Shown: positions 1 through 9,815 of the stretch, piece after piece
Layout of the letters: each line of letters opens with the position of its first letter
Numbering within the stretch: the stretch's first letter is position 1
NCBI RefSeq assembly: GCF_003841505.1
Contig: NZ_REGA01000002.1
Span: 186,001-250,000 of the forward strand
Length of the DNA stretch: 64,000 nucleotides
Direction: 5' to 3'
DNA from: Natrarchaeobius chitinivorans
GTDB taxonomy: Archaea; Halobacteriota; Halobacteria; Halobacteriales; Natrialbaceae
The notes under the pieces: generated by a model
Told to the model about the DNA's origin: nothing
Database searches by the model: none
Seen by the model: the letters and a program-made list of their open reading frames with translations, nothing else
Position numbers and translations under genes: made by a program

Positions 1-1
1 C

Positions 2-196
2 GAGAGAGGGCTGCCGGACATCCTCGGAATCGAGGCGTCAGCAGTCGCCGACGACGGCGACAGCGACGGAGTCGAACCCACGGACGATTCGGGGTTCGAC
101 CTCTGGCTGAACACGGTTCCGGATCAAGGGAGCGAGGTGGTTCGAACGGAGGAGGCTCTGTTCGCCACGCTCGCTCCCCTCTCACTGAGAGCGTGA
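2..196 (+). CDS. SPOUT-family RNA methyltransferase, C-terminal end (partial)
   Basis: The reading frame is open from the window edge to a TGA at 194, giving the last 64 residues of a protein that starts upstream. The end reads FDLWLNTVPDQGSEVVRTEE, which matches the conserved C-terminus of the archaeal DUF171/SPOUT putative RNA uridine methyltransferase that usually precedes rpl3 in haloarchaea. The NxxPxQG and VRTEE elements belong to the knotted SAM-binding half. An acidic insert (residues about 17-32 of this fragment) is a haloarchaeal trait. It lies 4 bases before rpl3 and is probably cotranscribed with the ribosomal operon. The substrate RNA cannot be told from this fragment. Confidence 0.75.
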   Translation, partial: ERGLPDILGIEASAVADDGDSDGVEPTDDSGFDLWLNTVPDQGSEVVRTEEALFATLAPLSLRA

Positions 197-200
197 TAGA

Positions 201-1223
201 ATGCCACAGAAAAACGCACCACGCAAAGGCTCACTCGGGTTCGGCCCACGAACGCGTGCGACCAGCGAGGTCCCACGCTTTAACTCGTGGCCGGACGACG
301 AAGGACAGCCGACGCTTCAGGGTTTTGCAGGCTACAAGGCCGGCATGACCCACGCCGTCATGGTCGACGACGCAGCGAACTCGCCGACCGAGGGGATGGA
401 AGAGACCGTCCCCGTGACGATCGTGGAGACGCCGCCAATGCGCGCGGTCGCCCTGCGAGCGTACGAAGATACACCGTACGGGAAAAAGCCGATAACCGAG
501 GTCTGGACCGACGAGTTCGTTCCCGAACTCGGCCGCGTCCTCGACCTCCCCGGTGACGAGTACGACACCGACGCTGCCGAAGACGAACTTCGGGGCCTCC
601 TCGAGGAGGGACGCGTCGACGACGTTCGCGTCATCACGCACACGGTTCCCGGCGACGTTCCCTCGGTGCCCAAGAAGAAGCCGGACGTCATGGAAACTCG
701 CGTCGGCGGCGGTTCCGTCGACGAGCGCGTCGACTACGCACTCGAACTCGTCGCAGAAGACGGCGGCGAACACGTCATGAACGACGTGTTCCGCGCCGGC
801 GAGTACGTCGACGCAAGCGGCGTCACGAAAGGAAAAGGAACCCAGGGTCCCGTCAAGCGCTGGGGCGTCCAGAAGCGCAAGGGCAAACACGCCCGGCAGG
901 GATGGCGCCGCCGCATCGGGAACCTCGGTCCGTGGAACCCGTCCCGGGTTCGCTCGACGGTTCCCCAGCAGGGACAGACCGGCTACCACCAGCGAACTGA
1001 ACTGAACAAGCGCCTCGTCGACATCGGCGACGGTGCCGACGCGACGGTCGACGGCGGCTTCGTCAACTACGGCGAAGTCGACGGACCGCACGCGCTGATC
1101 AAGGGTTCGCTCCCCGGGCCCCAGAAGCGTCTCGTACGCTTCCGCCCGGCGATTCGACCCGGAGACCAGCCGCGCCTCGATCCTGAGGTCCGGTACGTCT
1201 CCACCGCATCCAACCAGGGCTGA
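201..1223 (+). CDS. rpl3: 50S ribosomal protein L3
   Basis: Large-subunit protein L3 (uL3), which binds 23S rRNA near the peptidyl transferase centre. The 340-residue length suits an archaeal/eukaryal-type L3. The basic N-terminus (PRKGSLGFGPR) and the loop rich in glycine, lysine and arginine around residues 210-245 (TKGKGTQGPVKRWGVQKRKG, then ARQGWRRRIGNLGPWNPSRV) are the rRNA-penetrating extensions of the family. The start ATG follows the methyltransferase stop by 4 bases. It is the first complete gene of the S10/spc-type operon and lies 6 bases before rpl4. Confidence 0.97.
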   Translation: MPQKNAPRKGSLGFGPRTRATSEVPRFNSWPDDEGQPTLQGFAGYKAGMTHAVMVDDAANSPTEGMEETVPVTIVETPPMRAVALRAYEDTPYGKKPITEVWTDEFVPELGRVLDLPGDEYDTDAAEDELRGLLEEGRVDDVRVITHTVPGDVPSVPKKKPDVMETRVGGGSVDERVDYALELVAEDGGEHVMNDVFRAGEYVDASGVTKGKGTQGPVKRWGVQKRKGKHARQGWRRRIGNLGPWNPSRVRSTVPQQGQTGYHQRTELNKRLVDIGDGADATVDGGFVNYGEVDGPHALIKGSLPGPQKRLVRFRPAIRPGDQPRLDPEVRYVSTASNQG

Positions 1224-1229
1224 TAGCAT

Positions 1230-1982
1230 ATGGATACAACAGTATACGACCTGGACGGCTCGGACGCGGGCTCGGTCGAGCTTCCGGCGGTCTTCGAGAC
1301 GACCTACCGCCCGGACCTGATCGCCCGCGCCGTTCGCGTCGCCCAGGCAAACAGAAAACAGGACTACGGTGCCGACGAGTTCGCCGGCAAGCGAACGCCG
1401 GCCGAGTCACTCGGTAGCGGTCGGGGGATGGCTCACGTCCCACGACAGGACGGACGCGCTCGTCGCGTTCCACAGGCCGTCAAGGGACGGAAAGCCCACC
1501 CGCCGAAAGCCGAGAAAGACTGGTCCGAATCGATCAACACGAAAGAGAAGAAACTGGCGATCCGAAGCGCGATCGCCGCGACGACCGACGCCGAACTCGT
1601 CGCCGAGCGCGGTCACGAGTTCGACGACGACGCAAACGTTCCGGTCGTCGTCGCAGACGAGTTCGAAGATCTGGAGAAGACGAAGGAAGTCGTCGAGTTC
1701 CTCGAGGCCGTCGGTCTCGAGGGCGACGTCGAACGCGCGGAGGACGGGCGAAGCGTTCGTGCCGGTCGCGGAACGACTCGCGGTCGCAAGTACAAGACGC
1801 CGGCGTCTATCCTCTTCGTTACCTCGAGCGAGTCCGGCCCGTCGCGTGCGGCCCGGAATCTCGCCGGTGCCGACGTCGCGACCGCCGCAGAGGTCAACGC
1901 GGAGGATCTCGCGCCCGGTGCACACCCGGGACGACTCACCGTCTGGACCGAAAGCGCACTCGAGGAGGTGGCCGACCGATGA
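1230..1982 (+). CDS. rpl4: 50S ribosomal protein L4
   Basis: Archaeal/eukaryal-type L4 (L1e family, uL4), 250 residues. The extended basic loop around residues 45-95 (KRTPAESLGSGRGMAHVPRQ and onward) inserts into 23S rRNA by the exit tunnel. The C-terminal half has the globular fold with the PASILFVTS strand, followed by an acidic end. The gene overlaps rpl23 by 4 bases (ATGA type), which favours translational coupling. Confidence 0.97.
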   Translation: MDTTVYDLDGSDAGSVELPAVFETTYRPDLIARAVRVAQANRKQDYGADEFAGKRTPAESLGSGRGMAHVPRQDGRARRVPQAVKGRKAHPPKAEKDWSESINTKEKKLAIRSAIAATTDAELVAERGHEFDDDANVPVVVADEFEDLEKTKEVVEFLEAVGLEGDVERAEDGRSVRAGRGTTRGRKYKTPASILFVTSSESGPSRAARNLAGADVATAAEVNAEDLAPGAHPGRLTVWTESALEEVADR

Positions 1983-2233
1983 GTTCGATCATCGAACACC
2001 CGCTCGTGACGGAGAAGGCGATGAACGACATGGACTTCGAGAACAAGCTCCAGTTCGTCGTCAATCCGGACGCGACCAAACCCGAGATTCGTGACGCGGT
2101 CGAGGACCGCTTTGCGGTTTCGGTCGACGACGTAAACACCCAGCTAACGATGAAGGGCAAGAAGAAAGCCACAGTTCGACTCTCCGAGGACGACGACGCA
2201 CAGGAAGTCGCCTCCCGAATCGGGGTGTTCTGA
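1979..2233 (+). CDS. rpl23: 50S ribosomal protein L23
   Basis: Compact 84-residue L23 (uL23), which sits at the tunnel exit and forms the docking site for signal recognition particle. It starts MSSIIEHPLVTEKAM, the standard opening of the family, and contains the NKLQFVV and KKKATVRL strands. The length is normal for archaea. It overlaps the end of rpl4 and is followed after 2 bases by rpl2. Confidence 0.97.
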   Translation: MSSIIEHPLVTEKAMNDMDFENKLQFVVNPDATKPEIRDAVEDRFAVSVDDVNTQLTMKGKKKATVRLSEDDDAQEVASRIGVF

Positions 2234-2235
2234 CG

Positions 2236-2955
2236 ATGGGACGGAGAATTCTCGGACAACGACGCGGTCGCGGTTCGTCGACGTTCCGCGCCCCGTCGCA
2301 CCGATACAAGGCGAAACTCGATCACAAGAAAGAAGCGGACGACGTCGTCCGTGGAACGGTGGTCGACATCGAACACGACCCGGCGCGGTCCGCACCGATC
2401 GCCGCCGTCGAATTCGACGACGGCGATCAGCGACTCATACTCGTTCCCGAAGGCATCACCGTCGGGGAGGAGATCCAGGTCGGCGTCTCCGCCGAGATCA
2501 AACCCGGCAACACGCTTCCGCTGGCCGAAATCCCGGAAGGGGTTCCGGTCTGTAACGTCGAATCGAGTCCGGGCGACGGCGGCAAGTTCGCCCGTGCGTC
2601 CGGGACGAACGCTGACCTGATCACCCACGACCGCAACGCGGCTGTCGTCCAGCTCCCAAGCGGTGAGGTCAAGCGTCTCGATCCGCAGTGTCGCGCCACG
2701 ATCGGCGTCGTCGCTGGCGGCGGACGGACGGAGAAGCCGATGGTCAAAGCCGGCAACAAGTATCACAAGATGAAAGCCCGCGGGACCAAGTGGCCCCGCG
2801 TCCGCGGTGTCGCGATGAACGCCGTCGACCACCCGTTCGGTGGCGGCGGCCGACAGCACCCCGGAAAGCCGAAATCCGTCTCGCGGGACGCCCCGCCGGG
2901 ACGCAAAGTCGGTGACATTTCCTCGCGCCGAACCGGCCGAGGTGGAAACAAATGA
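2236..2955 (+). CDS. rpl2: 50S ribosomal protein L2
   Basis: L2 (uL2), 239 residues, one of the proteins needed for subunit joining and peptidyl transfer. It has an OB-fold segment ([19 protein letters not shown]), the KOW-like middle, and the conserved C-terminal loop [17 protein letters not shown], whose histidine is the classic conserved L2 residue. The stop overlaps the start of rps19 by 4 bases. Confidence 0.98.
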   Translation: MGRRILGQRRGRGSSTFRAPSHRYKAKLDHKKEADDVVRGTVVDIEHDPARSAPIAAVEFDDGDQRLILVPEGITVGEEIQVGVSAEIKPGNTLPLAEIPEGVPVCNVESSPGDGGKFARASGTNADLITHDRNAAVVQLPSGEVKRLDPQCRATIGVVAGGGRTEKPMVKAGNKYHKMKARGTKWPRVRGVAMNAVDHPFGGGGRQHPGKPKSVSRDAPPGRKVGDISSRRTGRGGNK

Positions 2956-3377
2956 GCCAGGAGTACCGAACCGGCCGCGAAGGTGAGGAGTTCACCTATC
3001 GCGGTCACACGCTCGAGGAGTTGCAGGAACTGGATCTCGAGGACGTCGCGGAACTGTTGCCCGCACGCAAGCGGCGAAGTATCGAACGCGGTCTCTCCGT
3101 CGAGAAGCAGAAGCTTCTCGAGAAGGCCCGCGAGAAAGGCGAGGAAGAGACGGCGAACGCGCCGATCCGAACGCACCTGCGGGATATGCCGATCCTGCCG
3201 GAGTTCGTCGGACTGACGTTCGAAGTGTACAACGGTCAGGCCTTCGAGCGCGTTCGCGTCGAACCCGAGATGATCGGACACTATCTCGGCGAGTTCCAGC
3301 TGACCCGCACGTCCGTCGAACACGGACAGGCCGGGATCGGTGCGACTCGATCCTCGAAGTTCGTCCCACTGAAGTGA
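2952..3377 (+). CDS. rps19: 30S ribosomal protein S19
   Basis: S19 (uS19), 141 residues, in the small-subunit head near the decoding A site. The C-terminal family core is plain: [20 protein letters not shown], then MIGHYLGEF and the basic end. An N-terminal extension of about 60 residues (including [14 protein letters not shown]) is the archaeal/eukaryal S15-like form. It overlaps rpl2 by 4 bases and precedes rpl22 by 7. Confidence 0.97.
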   Translation: MSQEYRTGREGEEFTYRGHTLEELQELDLEDVAELLPARKRRSIERGLSVEKQKLLEKAREKGEEETANAPIRTHLRDMPILPEFVGLTFEVYNGQAFERVRVEPEMIGHYLGEFQLTRTSVEHGQAGIGATRSSKFVPLK

Positions 3378-3384
3378 TCCACGC

Positions 3385-3876
3385 ATGGGAATCAACTACT
3401 CAGTCGACGCGGATCCCGATTCCACCGCGAAAGCGATGCTTCGGGAGCGTCACATGAGCCACAAGCACAGCAAGGAAATCGCACGCGAACTGAAGGGACG
3501 GACCGTCGAAGATGCGCAGTCGTACCTTCAGGACGTCATCGACGGGGAGCAGTCGGTTCCGTTCAAGTCCCACAACAGCGGTGCCGGACACCGATCCGAC
3601 ATCGACGGCTGGGACGCCGGCCGCTACCCCGAGAAGGTCTCGGGTGAGTTCCTCGAACTGCTCGAGAACGTCGCGGCGAACGCGGACCATCAGGGGTTCG
3701 ACGGTGCGTCGATGGAGATCGTCCACGTCGCCGCCCACAAGGTCGGCGAGTCGGTCGGTCGCAAACCCCGCGCGATGGGACGGGCATCGGCCTGGAACAC
3801 GCCGGAGGTCGACGTCGAGATCGTCGTCAGCGAGGAGTCCGGCTCCTCGGACGAATCTACGGAGGATGATAGCTAA
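3385..3876 (+). CDS. rpl22: 50S ribosomal protein L22
   Basis: L22 (uL22, the L17e type of archaea and eukaryotes), 163 residues. Its beta-hairpin reaches into the exit tunnel. The sequence begins MGINYSVDADPDSTAKAMLR and carries the family signature around KPRAMGRASAW, followed by an acidic tail of about 20 residues. The last base of the stop is the first base of the rps3 start. Confidence 0.97.
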   Translation: MGINYSVDADPDSTAKAMLRERHMSHKHSKEIARELKGRTVEDAQSYLQDVIDGEQSVPFKSHNSGAGHRSDIDGWDAGRYPEKVSGEFLELLENVAANADHQGFDGASMEIVHVAAHKVGESVGRKPRAMGRASAWNTPEVDVEIVVSEESGSSDESTEDDS

Positions 3877-4868
3877 TGGCTGACGAACACCAGTTCATCG
3901 AAAACGGCCTGCAACGGTCCCAGATAGACGAGTTCTTCAGCGAAGAACTCGGCCGTGCGGGCTACGGTGGTATGGACGTCGCCAAGACGCCGATGGGAAC
4001 CCAGATCGTTCTCAAGGCCGAGAAGCCGGGGATGGTCATCGGCAAAGGTGGCGAGAACATCCGGAAGGTGACGACCGCACTCGAAGAGCGGTTCAACCTC
4101 GAGGATCCCCAGATCGACGTCCAGGAGGTCGACGAGCCTGATCTGAACGCACGGATCGTCGCCGACCGACTGGCCAACGCGTTAGAGCGCGGCTGGTACT
4201 TCCGGAAGGCCGGTCACACCACGATCGACCGGATCATGGAAGCCGGCGCACTCGGTGCGGAGATCGTCCTCTCGGGGAAGGTCACGGGTGCACGCTCGCG
4301 CGTCGAGAAGTTCAACCGCGGCTACATCAAGCACAACGGTGAACCTGCGGAGGAAATCGTCGACCACGGACAGGGCGTCGCCGTCATGAAACTCGGAACG
4401 ATCGGCGTCACGGTGAAGATCATTCCGCCGAACGCCGAACTCCCCGACGACTTCCGCATCCACGAGGATCTCGATCCCGAGGAAGTCGTTCCGGACGCAG
4501 TCGAGGCCAACGAGGCCGAGGGCGTCGAGGAACTGCTCGAGGGAGAGCCCGAGGAAGCCGAGGCCGCCGCGGAGGGGCTCGAGGCACCGGCTGACGAAGC
4601 CGTCGAGACAGCCGCCGACGAGGGCGAGGAGCTCGACGAAGAGGTCGTCGAAGAGGTCATCGAGGAAGAACTCGAGGGCGACGAAGAGGTCATCGAGGAA
4701 GAACTCGAGGGCGACGAAGATGAAGACGAAGAGTTCGACGACGTCGACGTCCCGACCGACGAGGACGTCGAGGAAGACCTCGAGGAACTCGAGGAGGACG
4801 TCGAAGCCGAGGCGGAAGAACTCGTCGAAGAGATGGAAGCCGAGGAAGACGAGGGAGGTGACGCCTGA
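3876..4868 (+). CDS. rps3: 30S ribosomal protein S3 with a long acidic tail
   Basis: S3 (uS3), 330 residues, at the mRNA entry channel. An N-terminal KH domain has the GxxG loop in [13 protein letters not shown] (about residues 49-61), and the C-terminal S3 domain ends near residue 205. The remaining 120 or so residues are almost entirely glutamate, aspartate, valine and alanine. This tail contains an exact 33-bp tandem duplication (4650-4682 and 4683-4715) encoding the repeated [11 protein letters not shown]. Haloarchaeal S3 usually has an acidic tail, but this one is long. It overlaps rpl29 by one base. Confidence 0.97.
   Translation: MADEHQFIENGLQRSQIDEFFSEELGRAGYGGMDVAKTPMGTQIVLKAEKPGMVIGKGGENIRKVTTALEERFNLEDPQIDVQEVDEPDLNARIVADRLANALERGWYFRKAGHTTIDRIMEAGALGAEIVLSGKVTGARSRVEKFNRGYIKHNGEPAEEIVDHGQGVAVMKLGTIGVTVKIIPPNAELPDDFRIHEDLDPEEVVPDAVEANEAEGVEELLEGEPEEAEAAAEGLEAPADEAVETAADEGEELDEEVVEEVIEEELEGDEEVIEEELEGDEDEDEEFDDVDVPTDEDVEEDLEELEEDVEAEAEELVEEMEAEEDEGGDA
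4650..4715 (+). repeat. Exact 33-bp tandem duplication inside rps3
   Basis: Two identical adjacent 33-base units, 4650-4682 and 4683-4715, encode eleven residues twice in the acidic tail of S3. The unit keeps the frame. Perfect identity, including third codon positions, points to a recent duplication. Confidence 0.9.
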
Positions 4869-5080
4869 TGGCGATCATCCACGTCGAGGAGATCCGTGAC
4901 ATGACGGCTGCCGAGCGCGAGGAAGAACTCGAGGAACTCGAGACGGAGCTGCTGAACGCAAAATCCGTCCTCGCAGCCGGTGGTGCCCCGGAGAATCCGG
5001 GTCGCATCGGCGAACTCGGTCGGACCATCGCGCGGATCAAGACGATTCAGCAAGAAGAAGGCGATTTCGACGACGAATAA
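4868..5080 (+). CDS. rpl29: 50S ribosomal protein L29
   Basis: Small helical L29 (uL29) near the tunnel exit, 70 residues. The opening [20 protein letters not shown] is the family's two-helix hairpin, and the second helix contains [16 protein letters not shown]. It starts on the last base of rps3 and is followed by the RNase P protein gene 7 bases later. Confidence 0.96.
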   Translation: MAIIHVEEIRDMTAAEREEELEELETELLNAKSVLAAGGAPENPGRIGELGRTIARIKTIQQEEGDFDDE

Positions 5081-5087
5081 GAGAACG

Positions 5088-5495
5088 ATGGCACTGACAC
5101 CCGAGACGCTCCCGCGACACGAACTCAACGGCCTGCCCGTGCGAGTCGTCGACAGCGACGACGAGACGCGCGTGGGTCTCGAGGGACGCGTCGTCATCGA
5201 GACGACGAACACGCTCTCGATAGAAATTCGAGTCGACGGCGACTCTCGGGTCGTCATGGTGCCGAAATCGGGCTCGGTGTTCGAATTCGCGATCACAGAT
5301 GACGCCGCCGGGGACGAGAAGTCACCGGGGACCGCGTCCAAACTGGCCGACACTCAACCTGATGCGACCGGCGACGTGCCGTTCGAATCAGAATGTGCTG
5401 GCGAGGACGTGGCCTACGTTACGGTCGATGGATCGCGGCTGCTCTCACGACCCGCCCGACGCACGGAAACGAATGGTGATTCACCATGGCAATAG
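5088..5495 (+). CDS. rnp1: RNase P protein component 1 (Rpp29/Pop4 homologue)
   Basis: Archaeal Rpp29 is a protein subunit of RNase P, which trims tRNA 5' leaders. The Sm-like core is visible at residues 1-65: [14 protein letters not shown], then [18 protein letters not shown] and [13 protein letters not shown]. The last 40 or so residues ([20 protein letters not shown]) complete the beta barrel, after an acidic linker. The ATG at 5088 was chosen because upstream codons lie inside rpl29 and do not resemble the family. It overlaps rps17 by 10 bases. A place between rpl29 and rps17 is the standard archaeal one. Confidence 0.92.
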   Translation: MALTPETLPRHELNGLPVRVVDSDDETRVGLEGRVVIETTNTLSIEIRVDGDSRVVMVPKSGSVFEFAITDDAAGDEKSPGTASKLADTQPDATGDVPFESECAGEDVAYVTVDGSRLLSRPARRTETNGDSPWQ

Positions 5496-5920
5496 GACTA
5501 GACGTTGAAACCCCTCCGGAACCAGAGAACCCGGAGGAATACGACTACGAGAAGTGTCCGTTCTACGGCGAGCTTCCCGTCCGAGGTCAGATCCTCGAGG
5601 GAACCGTCGTCTCGACGGACATGGACAAGACCGTAGTCGTCGAACGAGAGTACGACGTAGCGGTCCCGAAGTACGACCGCTACATGAAACGTCGCTCGCG
5701 TATCCCGGCACACGTACCGGGCGTACTCGAGGGGCTCTCGCTCGGCGATACGGTCAAGATCGCAGAGACCCGACCACTGTCGAAGACGAAATCGCACGTG
5801 GTCGTCGAAGTAACCGAAGAAGCGACCGCAGAGGACATCGCCGAACTCACCGGCCAGGCCGAACCCGAGCCGGAGCTTTCGGACGAGGACCTCACAGCGG
5901 CGACCGAGGGTGAGCAGTGA
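5486..5920 (+). CDS. rps17: 30S ribosomal protein S17
   Basis: S17 (uS17), 144 residues, an OB-fold 16S rRNA binder. The core is residues about 30-110: [35 protein letters not shown] and [20 protein letters not shown], all family hallmarks. The N-terminal 30 residues and the acidic C-terminal 30 are archaeal/haloarchaeal additions. The stop overlaps the rpl14 start. Confidence 0.97.
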   Translation: MAIGLDVETPPEPENPEEYDYEKCPFYGELPVRGQILEGTVVSTDMDKTVVVEREYDVAVPKYDRYMKRRSRIPAHVPGVLEGLSLGDTVKIAETRPLSKTKSHVVVEVTEEATAEDIAELTGQAEPEPELSDEDLTAATEGEQ

Positions 5921-6318
5921 TGGAGGCGATGAAAGCCGACGTCACCCAGGGACTCAAGAAAGGGTCGCTGGTCACGTGTGCCGACAACACCGGTGCGCGC
6001 GAACTCAAGGTCATCAGCGTCTCGGGCTACCACGGCACCAAGAACCGCCAGCCGAAGGCGGGACTCGGTGACAAGGTGACCGTCTCGGTCACCAAAGGGA
6101 CCCCGGAGATGCGCCGTCAGGTTCTCGAGGCCGTCGTCGTCCGCCAGCGGAAGTCGATCCGCCGACCGGACGGGACGCGACTCAAGTTCGAGGACAACGC
6201 GGCGGTCATCATCGACGAGAACGAAGAGCCCCGCGGAACGGAGATCAAGGGGCCGATCGCCCGCGAAGTCGCAGAACGCTTCGGAGCAATCGCAAGTACC
6301 GCGACGATGATCGTATAG
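5920..6318 (+). CDS. rpl14: 50S ribosomal protein L14
   Basis: L14 (uL14), 132 residues, at the subunit interface. It has the family pattern [20 protein letters not shown] and the conserved end [16 protein letters not shown]. The ATG at 5920 overlaps the TGA of rps17. A GTG directly before it (5917) would add one residue and is less likely. Confidence 0.96.
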   Translation: MEAMKADVTQGLKKGSLVTCADNTGARELKVISVSGYHGTKNRQPKAGLGDKVTVSVTKGTPEMRRQVLEAVVVRQRKSIRRPDGTRLKFEDNAAVIIDENEEPRGTEIKGPIAREVAERFGAIASTATMIV

Positions 6319-6321
6319 ACA

Positions 6322-6678
6322 ATGAGTAAACAACCACACAAACAGCGAACGCAGACGGAGCGTGCACCGCTGCACCAGCGAGGCAAGCAGCTTCACGCGA
6401 CGCTCTCCGACGATCTCCGCGAGGAGTACGACATGCGTCGAACCCGCGTCAACGCGGGCGACACCGTCGAAGTCATGCGTGGCGACCACGCCGGCGACGA
6501 AGGCGAGGTCCTGCGTGTGATCCTCGAAGATGGCGTAATTCACGTCGAGGACGTGACGGTCGAGACGGCCGACGGCGAAGAAGTGCCACGACCCCTCGAC
6601 GCATCGAACGTTCGAATCACGGAACTCGACCTCTCGGACGAGCGTCGCGAGACACGACTCGAAGGTGATAGCGAATGA
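6322..6678 (+). CDS. rpl24: 50S ribosomal protein L24
   Basis: L24 (uL24, L26e type), 118 residues, an assembly-initiating protein. It opens with a basic stretch ([18 protein letters not shown]). The KOW motif is clear at residues about 45-70: [20 protein letters not shown]. The C-terminus is acidic. It overlaps rps4e by 4 bases. Confidence 0.96.
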   Translation: MSKQPHKQRTQTERAPLHQRGKQLHATLSDDLREEYDMRRTRVNAGDTVEVMRGDHAGDEGEVLRVILEDGVIHVEDVTVETADGEEVPRPLDASNVRITELDLSDERRETRLEGDSE

Positions 6679-7424
6679 CGAAACACCAGAAACGACTCTC
6701 AGTTCCGAAGTCCTGGCCGGTCGAACGCAAGACCGAGGTCTTCACGGTAAAGGCCGGAGCCGGCCCCCACGGCGAAGACGGCGTCCCGCTCGTCGTCTTG
6801 CTGCGGGACGTGCTCGGCTACGTCGACTCGAAAAAGGAAGCGCGATACGCCCTCTCCGAGGATTCGATCCTCGTCAACGGGCAACCGATCAACGACGAAC
6901 AGCGTCCGATCGGTATCTTCGACATCCTCGCGTTCCCCGGTCGTGAGGAGTACTACCGCGTCTTCCCCGACGAGGGCGGTCGGCTCGCGCTGACTGAGAT
7001 CGACGAAGACGCTGCCGGCAGTCGCCTCGGAAAGATCGACGGCAAACAGCAGGTTCCGGGTGGCGACACGCAGTTGACGCTTCACGACGGGACGAACGTC
7101 CTCATAGACGAAGACGAGTACAGCGCCAACGACTCGATCGTCGTCGACAACGACGACAAATCGATCGTCGCACACTTCCCCTACGAGGAGGGTGCACTCG
7201 TCACCGCCATCCGTGGAAACCACGGCGGCAAGATCGGCGAGGTCGAGACGATCGACGTCACACCCGGCAGCGGCTCGAACACCGTCACCGTCTCTACGGA
7301 CGACGACGAGTTCGAAACCGTCGAAGAGTACGTCGTCGTCATCGACGAGAACTTCACTGACGACGACTCGTCGTCGGAAGATGCGAGCGGTGAAACCGCG
7401 AGCGACGGAGGTGACGACGAATGA
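6675..7424 (+). CDS. rps4e: 30S ribosomal protein S4e
   Basis: S4e (eS4), 249 residues, found in archaea and eukaryotes but not bacteria. It starts [20 protein letters not shown] as expected. An S4 RNA-binding domain at residues about 40-100 includes [24 protein letters not shown] motif follows near residue 175 ([15 protein letters not shown]), and the tail is acidic. It overlaps rpl24 and rpl5 by 4 bases on each side. Confidence 0.97.
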   Translation: MTKHQKRLSVPKSWPVERKTEVFTVKAGAGPHGEDGVPLVVLLRDVLGYVDSKKEARYALSEDSILVNGQPINDEQRPIGIFDILAFPGREEYYRVFPDEGGRLALTEIDEDAAGSRLGKIDGKQQVPGGDTQLTLHDGTNVLIDEDEYSANDSIVVDNDDKSIVAHFPYEEGALVTAIRGNHGGKIGEVETIDVTPGSGSNTVTVSTDDDEFETVEEYVVVIDENFTDDDSSSEDASGETASDGGDDE

Positions 7425-7960
7425 GCGAAGCAGAGGCCGGCGAGTTCCACGAGATGCGGGAACCGCGCGTCGAGAAGGTCGTCGTCCACATGGGCGTCGG
7501 TCAGGGTGGTCGCGAACTCGGCAAAGCCGAGGACATCATCGAGGAGATCACCGAACAGCAGAGCGTCCGTACCCAGGCGAAAAAGACCGAACCCGACTTC
7601 GGTATTCGCCAGGGCGATCCGATCGGGACGAAAGTCACCCTGCGCGGGGATGACGCTCACGAATTCCTCGAGACGGCCCTGCCACTGGCGGACATCTCGT
7701 CGAAGCAGTTCGACGATACGGGGAACTTCAGTTTCGGCGTCGCCGAACACACCGCGTTCCCGAGCCAGGAGTACGACCCGAACGTCGGGATCTACGGACT
7801 GGACGTCACCGTGAACCTGGTTCGTCCGGGCTATCGCATCGCCAAACGCGACAAGGCGACGCGGTCGATTCCGTCCAATCACCGACTCTCCCCCGAGGAC
7901 GCCATCGCGTTCCTCGAGGCGAACTTCGACGTCACTGTAGAGGAGTCCGAGGATGAGTGA
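7421..7960 (+). CDS. rpl5: 50S ribosomal protein L5
   Basis: L5 (uL5), 179 residues, the 5S rRNA-binding protein of the central protuberance. The family sequence is clear in [38 protein letters not shown] and [20 protein letters not shown]. The start overlaps rps4e by 4 bases and the end overlaps rps14 by 8. Confidence 0.97.
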   Translation: MSEAEAGEFHEMREPRVEKVVVHMGVGQGGRELGKAEDIIEEITEQQSVRTQAKKTEPDFGIRQGDPIGTKVTLRGDDAHEFLETALPLADISSKQFDDTGNFSFGVAEHTAFPSQEYDPNVGIYGLDVTVNLVRPGYRIAKRDKATRSIPSNHRLSPEDAIAFLEANFDVTVEESEDE

Positions 7961-8135
7961 AAGCGAACACGAAAACGACAGTACGGGCGAGCACGCGGCA
8001 AAGCGCACCGGGCAGGAAGCGACCTGCCAGCGCTGTGGCCGTAAACAGGGGCTGGTCGGCAAGTACGACATCAACCTCTGTCGACAGTGTTTCCGCGAGA
8101 TCGCCCGCGACATGGGATTCAAGAAGTACCGATAA
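7953..8135 (+). CDS. rps14: 30S ribosomal protein S14, zinc-binding type
   Basis: S14 (uS14), 60 residues. The four zinc cysteines are present as CQRCGRKQ and LCRQCFRE, and the end [10 protein letters not shown] is the standard archaeal S14 terminus. The first 22 residues are a hydrophilic, acidic extension. It overlaps rpl5 by 8 bases. Confidence 0.96.
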   Translation: MSESEHENDSTGEHAAKRTGQEATCQRCGRKQGLVGKYDINLCRQCFREIARDMGFKKYR

Positions 8136-8136
8136 C

Positions 8137-8529
8137 ATGACCGGAAACGATCCACTCAGCAACGCGCTCTCGGGGCTCGACAACGCCGAGAGCGTCGGCC
8201 ATTTGAGCCACGAGGTAACGCCCGCCTCGAACGAGATCGGCAGCGTACTCGAGGTCTTCTACGACCGCGGGTACATCGACGGCTTCGAGTACGTCGACGA
8301 CGGTAAAGCCGGTCTCTTCGAGATCGAACTGAAAGGAGCGATCAACGCCTGTGGCCCCGTCAAACCCCGCTACAGCGCCGGTGCCGACGACTTCGAGAAG
8401 TGGGAGAAGCGATTTCTCCCGGCTCGAGACTTCGGTACGCTCGTCGTCACGACGAGCAGTGGCATCATGAGCCACTACGAGGCGCGAGAGCAGGGTATCG
8501 GGGGTCAGGTGATCGCATACGTCTACTAA
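8137..8529 (+). CDS. rps8: 30S ribosomal protein S8
   Basis: S8 (uS8), 130 residues, a primary 16S rRNA binder. The ATG at 8137 directly follows the rps14 stop and opens with [18 protein letters not shown], the canonical start of archaeal S8. The end [20 protein letters not shown] with GGQVIAYVY matches the family. The open frame extends upstream into rps14, but that part is not S8. Confidence 0.96.
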   Translation: MTGNDPLSNALSGLDNAESVGHLSHEVTPASNEIGSVLEVFYDRGYIDGFEYVDDGKAGLFEIELKGAINACGPVKPRYSAGADDFEKWEKRFLPARDFGTLVVTTSSGIMSHYEAREQGIGGQVIAYVY

Positions 8530-8531
8530 CC

Positions 8532-9065
8532 ATGCGAGTCGAACTGGAAATCCCCGACAACGTAACCGTCGAGATCGATCACCTCGACGTGACCGTCGAC
8601 GGACCCGAAGGCACCGTTTCGCGGCGTCTCTGGTACCCCGACGTGACCGTCGACGTGGAAGACGACACCGTGGTCATCGAAAGCGACGCCGAGGACGCGA
8701 AGACGAACGCGACCGTCGGCACGTTCGAGAGCCACGTCGAGAACGCCTTCCGCGGCGTGACCGAGGGGTGGGAGTACAAGATGGAAGTCTTCTACTCTCA
8801 CTTCCCGATGCAGGTCCGCGCCGAAGGCGACGAGGTCGTCATCGAGAACTTCCTCGGCGAGAAGGCACCGCGACGTACGACTATCCACGGTGACACCGAC
8901 GTCTCCGTCGACGGCGAAGTCGTCGTCCTCTCCGGACCGAACAAAGAGGACGTCGGCCAGACGGCGGCGGACATCGAACAGCTGACGCGAGTCAGCGGCA
9001 AGGACACCCGCGTCTTCCAGGACGGGGTCTACATCACCGAAAAGCCCGCCAAAGGAGGTGCCTGA
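8532..9065 (+). CDS. rpl6: 50S ribosomal protein L6
   Basis: L6 (uL6), 177 residues, near the factor-binding centre. Two tandem L6 folds can be seen, with VTVDGPEGTVSR in the first and FLGEKAPRRT in the second, then the GPNKEDVGQTAADIEQLTRV helix. The ATG at 8532 follows the rps8 stop by 2 bases and gives the classic opening MRVELEIPDNVTVEIDHLDV. Confidence 0.96.
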   Translation: MRVELEIPDNVTVEIDHLDVTVDGPEGTVSRRLWYPDVTVDVEDDTVVIESDAEDAKTNATVGTFESHVENAFRGVTEGWEYKMEVFYSHFPMQVRAEGDEVVIENFLGEKAPRRTTIHGDTDVSVDGEVVVLSGPNKEDVGQTAADIEQLTRVSGKDTRVFQDGVYITEKPAKGGA

Positions 9066-9068
9066 TAG

Positions 9069-9815
9069 ATGGCAGACGACGAACCAGAGACTGAAGAGTC
9101 GGCGGCCGACGACGGCCCACAGGAACTCGAGGACATAAGCGGCGTCGGCGCGAGCAAAGCCGACGCGCTGCGCGATGCAGGCTTCGAGTCCATCGAGGAC
9201 GTCAAGGAAGCCGATCAGGACGACCTGGCCGAAGCCGACGGTATCGGTAACGCACTCGCGGCCCGTATCAAAGCCGACGTCGGCGATCTCGAGGTCTCAG
9301 AAGAGACCGAAGCCGAGATCGAAGACGAGGGTGCAGAGCCCGAAGAAGCGGTCGACGAGGACGTCGAGACCGAACTGCAGCCGCGCGGACTGGTCGAGAA
9401 GACGCCGGAACTCTCCGACGAGGAACAGCGTCTCCTCGACCGCCGCAAGAGCGAGGGCAAGCCGCAGTTCAACCGTCAGGACTACCACATGAAAAAGCGG
9501 ACGCCCGAATCGTGGCGTCGGCCCCGCGGACAACTCTCGAAACAGCGTAAAGGCGTCAAGGGCAAGGGCCCGAAAGTCGGTGCCGGATACCGTACCCCCG
9601 AAGCCGTTCGCGGCCGTCATCCAAGCGGCTTCGAGGAAGTCTACGTCGAGAACACGGACGACCTCGAGGGCGTCGACGGCGACCACGAGGCGGTTCGAAT
9701 CGCCTCCTCGGTCGGCGCGCGAAAGCGCGAACGCATCGAGGAACTCGCAGAAGATCAGGGCGTTCGCGTCCTGAATCCGACGTACGAAGAAGTGGAGGTG
9801 GAATCAGATGACTGA
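9069..9815 (+). CDS. rpl32e: 50S ribosomal protein L32e with N-terminal helix-hairpin-helix domain
   Basis: L32e (eL32), 248 residues, about twice the eukaryotic length because of an N-terminal extension. Residues about 18-75 form a helix-hairpin-helix unit ([20 protein letters not shown], then [13 protein letters not shown]), followed by an acidic linker. The eL32 domain occupies residues about 115-245, with [19 protein letters not shown] and [19 protein letters not shown]. The extra HhH domain is typical of haloarchaeal L32e. It overlaps rpl19e by 8 bases. Confidence 0.96.
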   Translation: MADDEPETEESAADDGPQELEDISGVGASKADALRDAGFESIEDVKEADQDDLAEADGIGNALAARIKADVGDLEVSEETEAEIEDEGAEPEEAVDEDVETELQPRGLVEKTPELSDEEQRLLDRRKSEGKPQFNRQDYHMKKRTPESWRRPRGQLSKQRKGVKGKGPKVGAGYRTPEAVRGRHPSGFEEVYVENTDDLEGVDGDHEAVRIASSVGARKRERIEELAEDQGVRVLNPTYEEVEVESDD

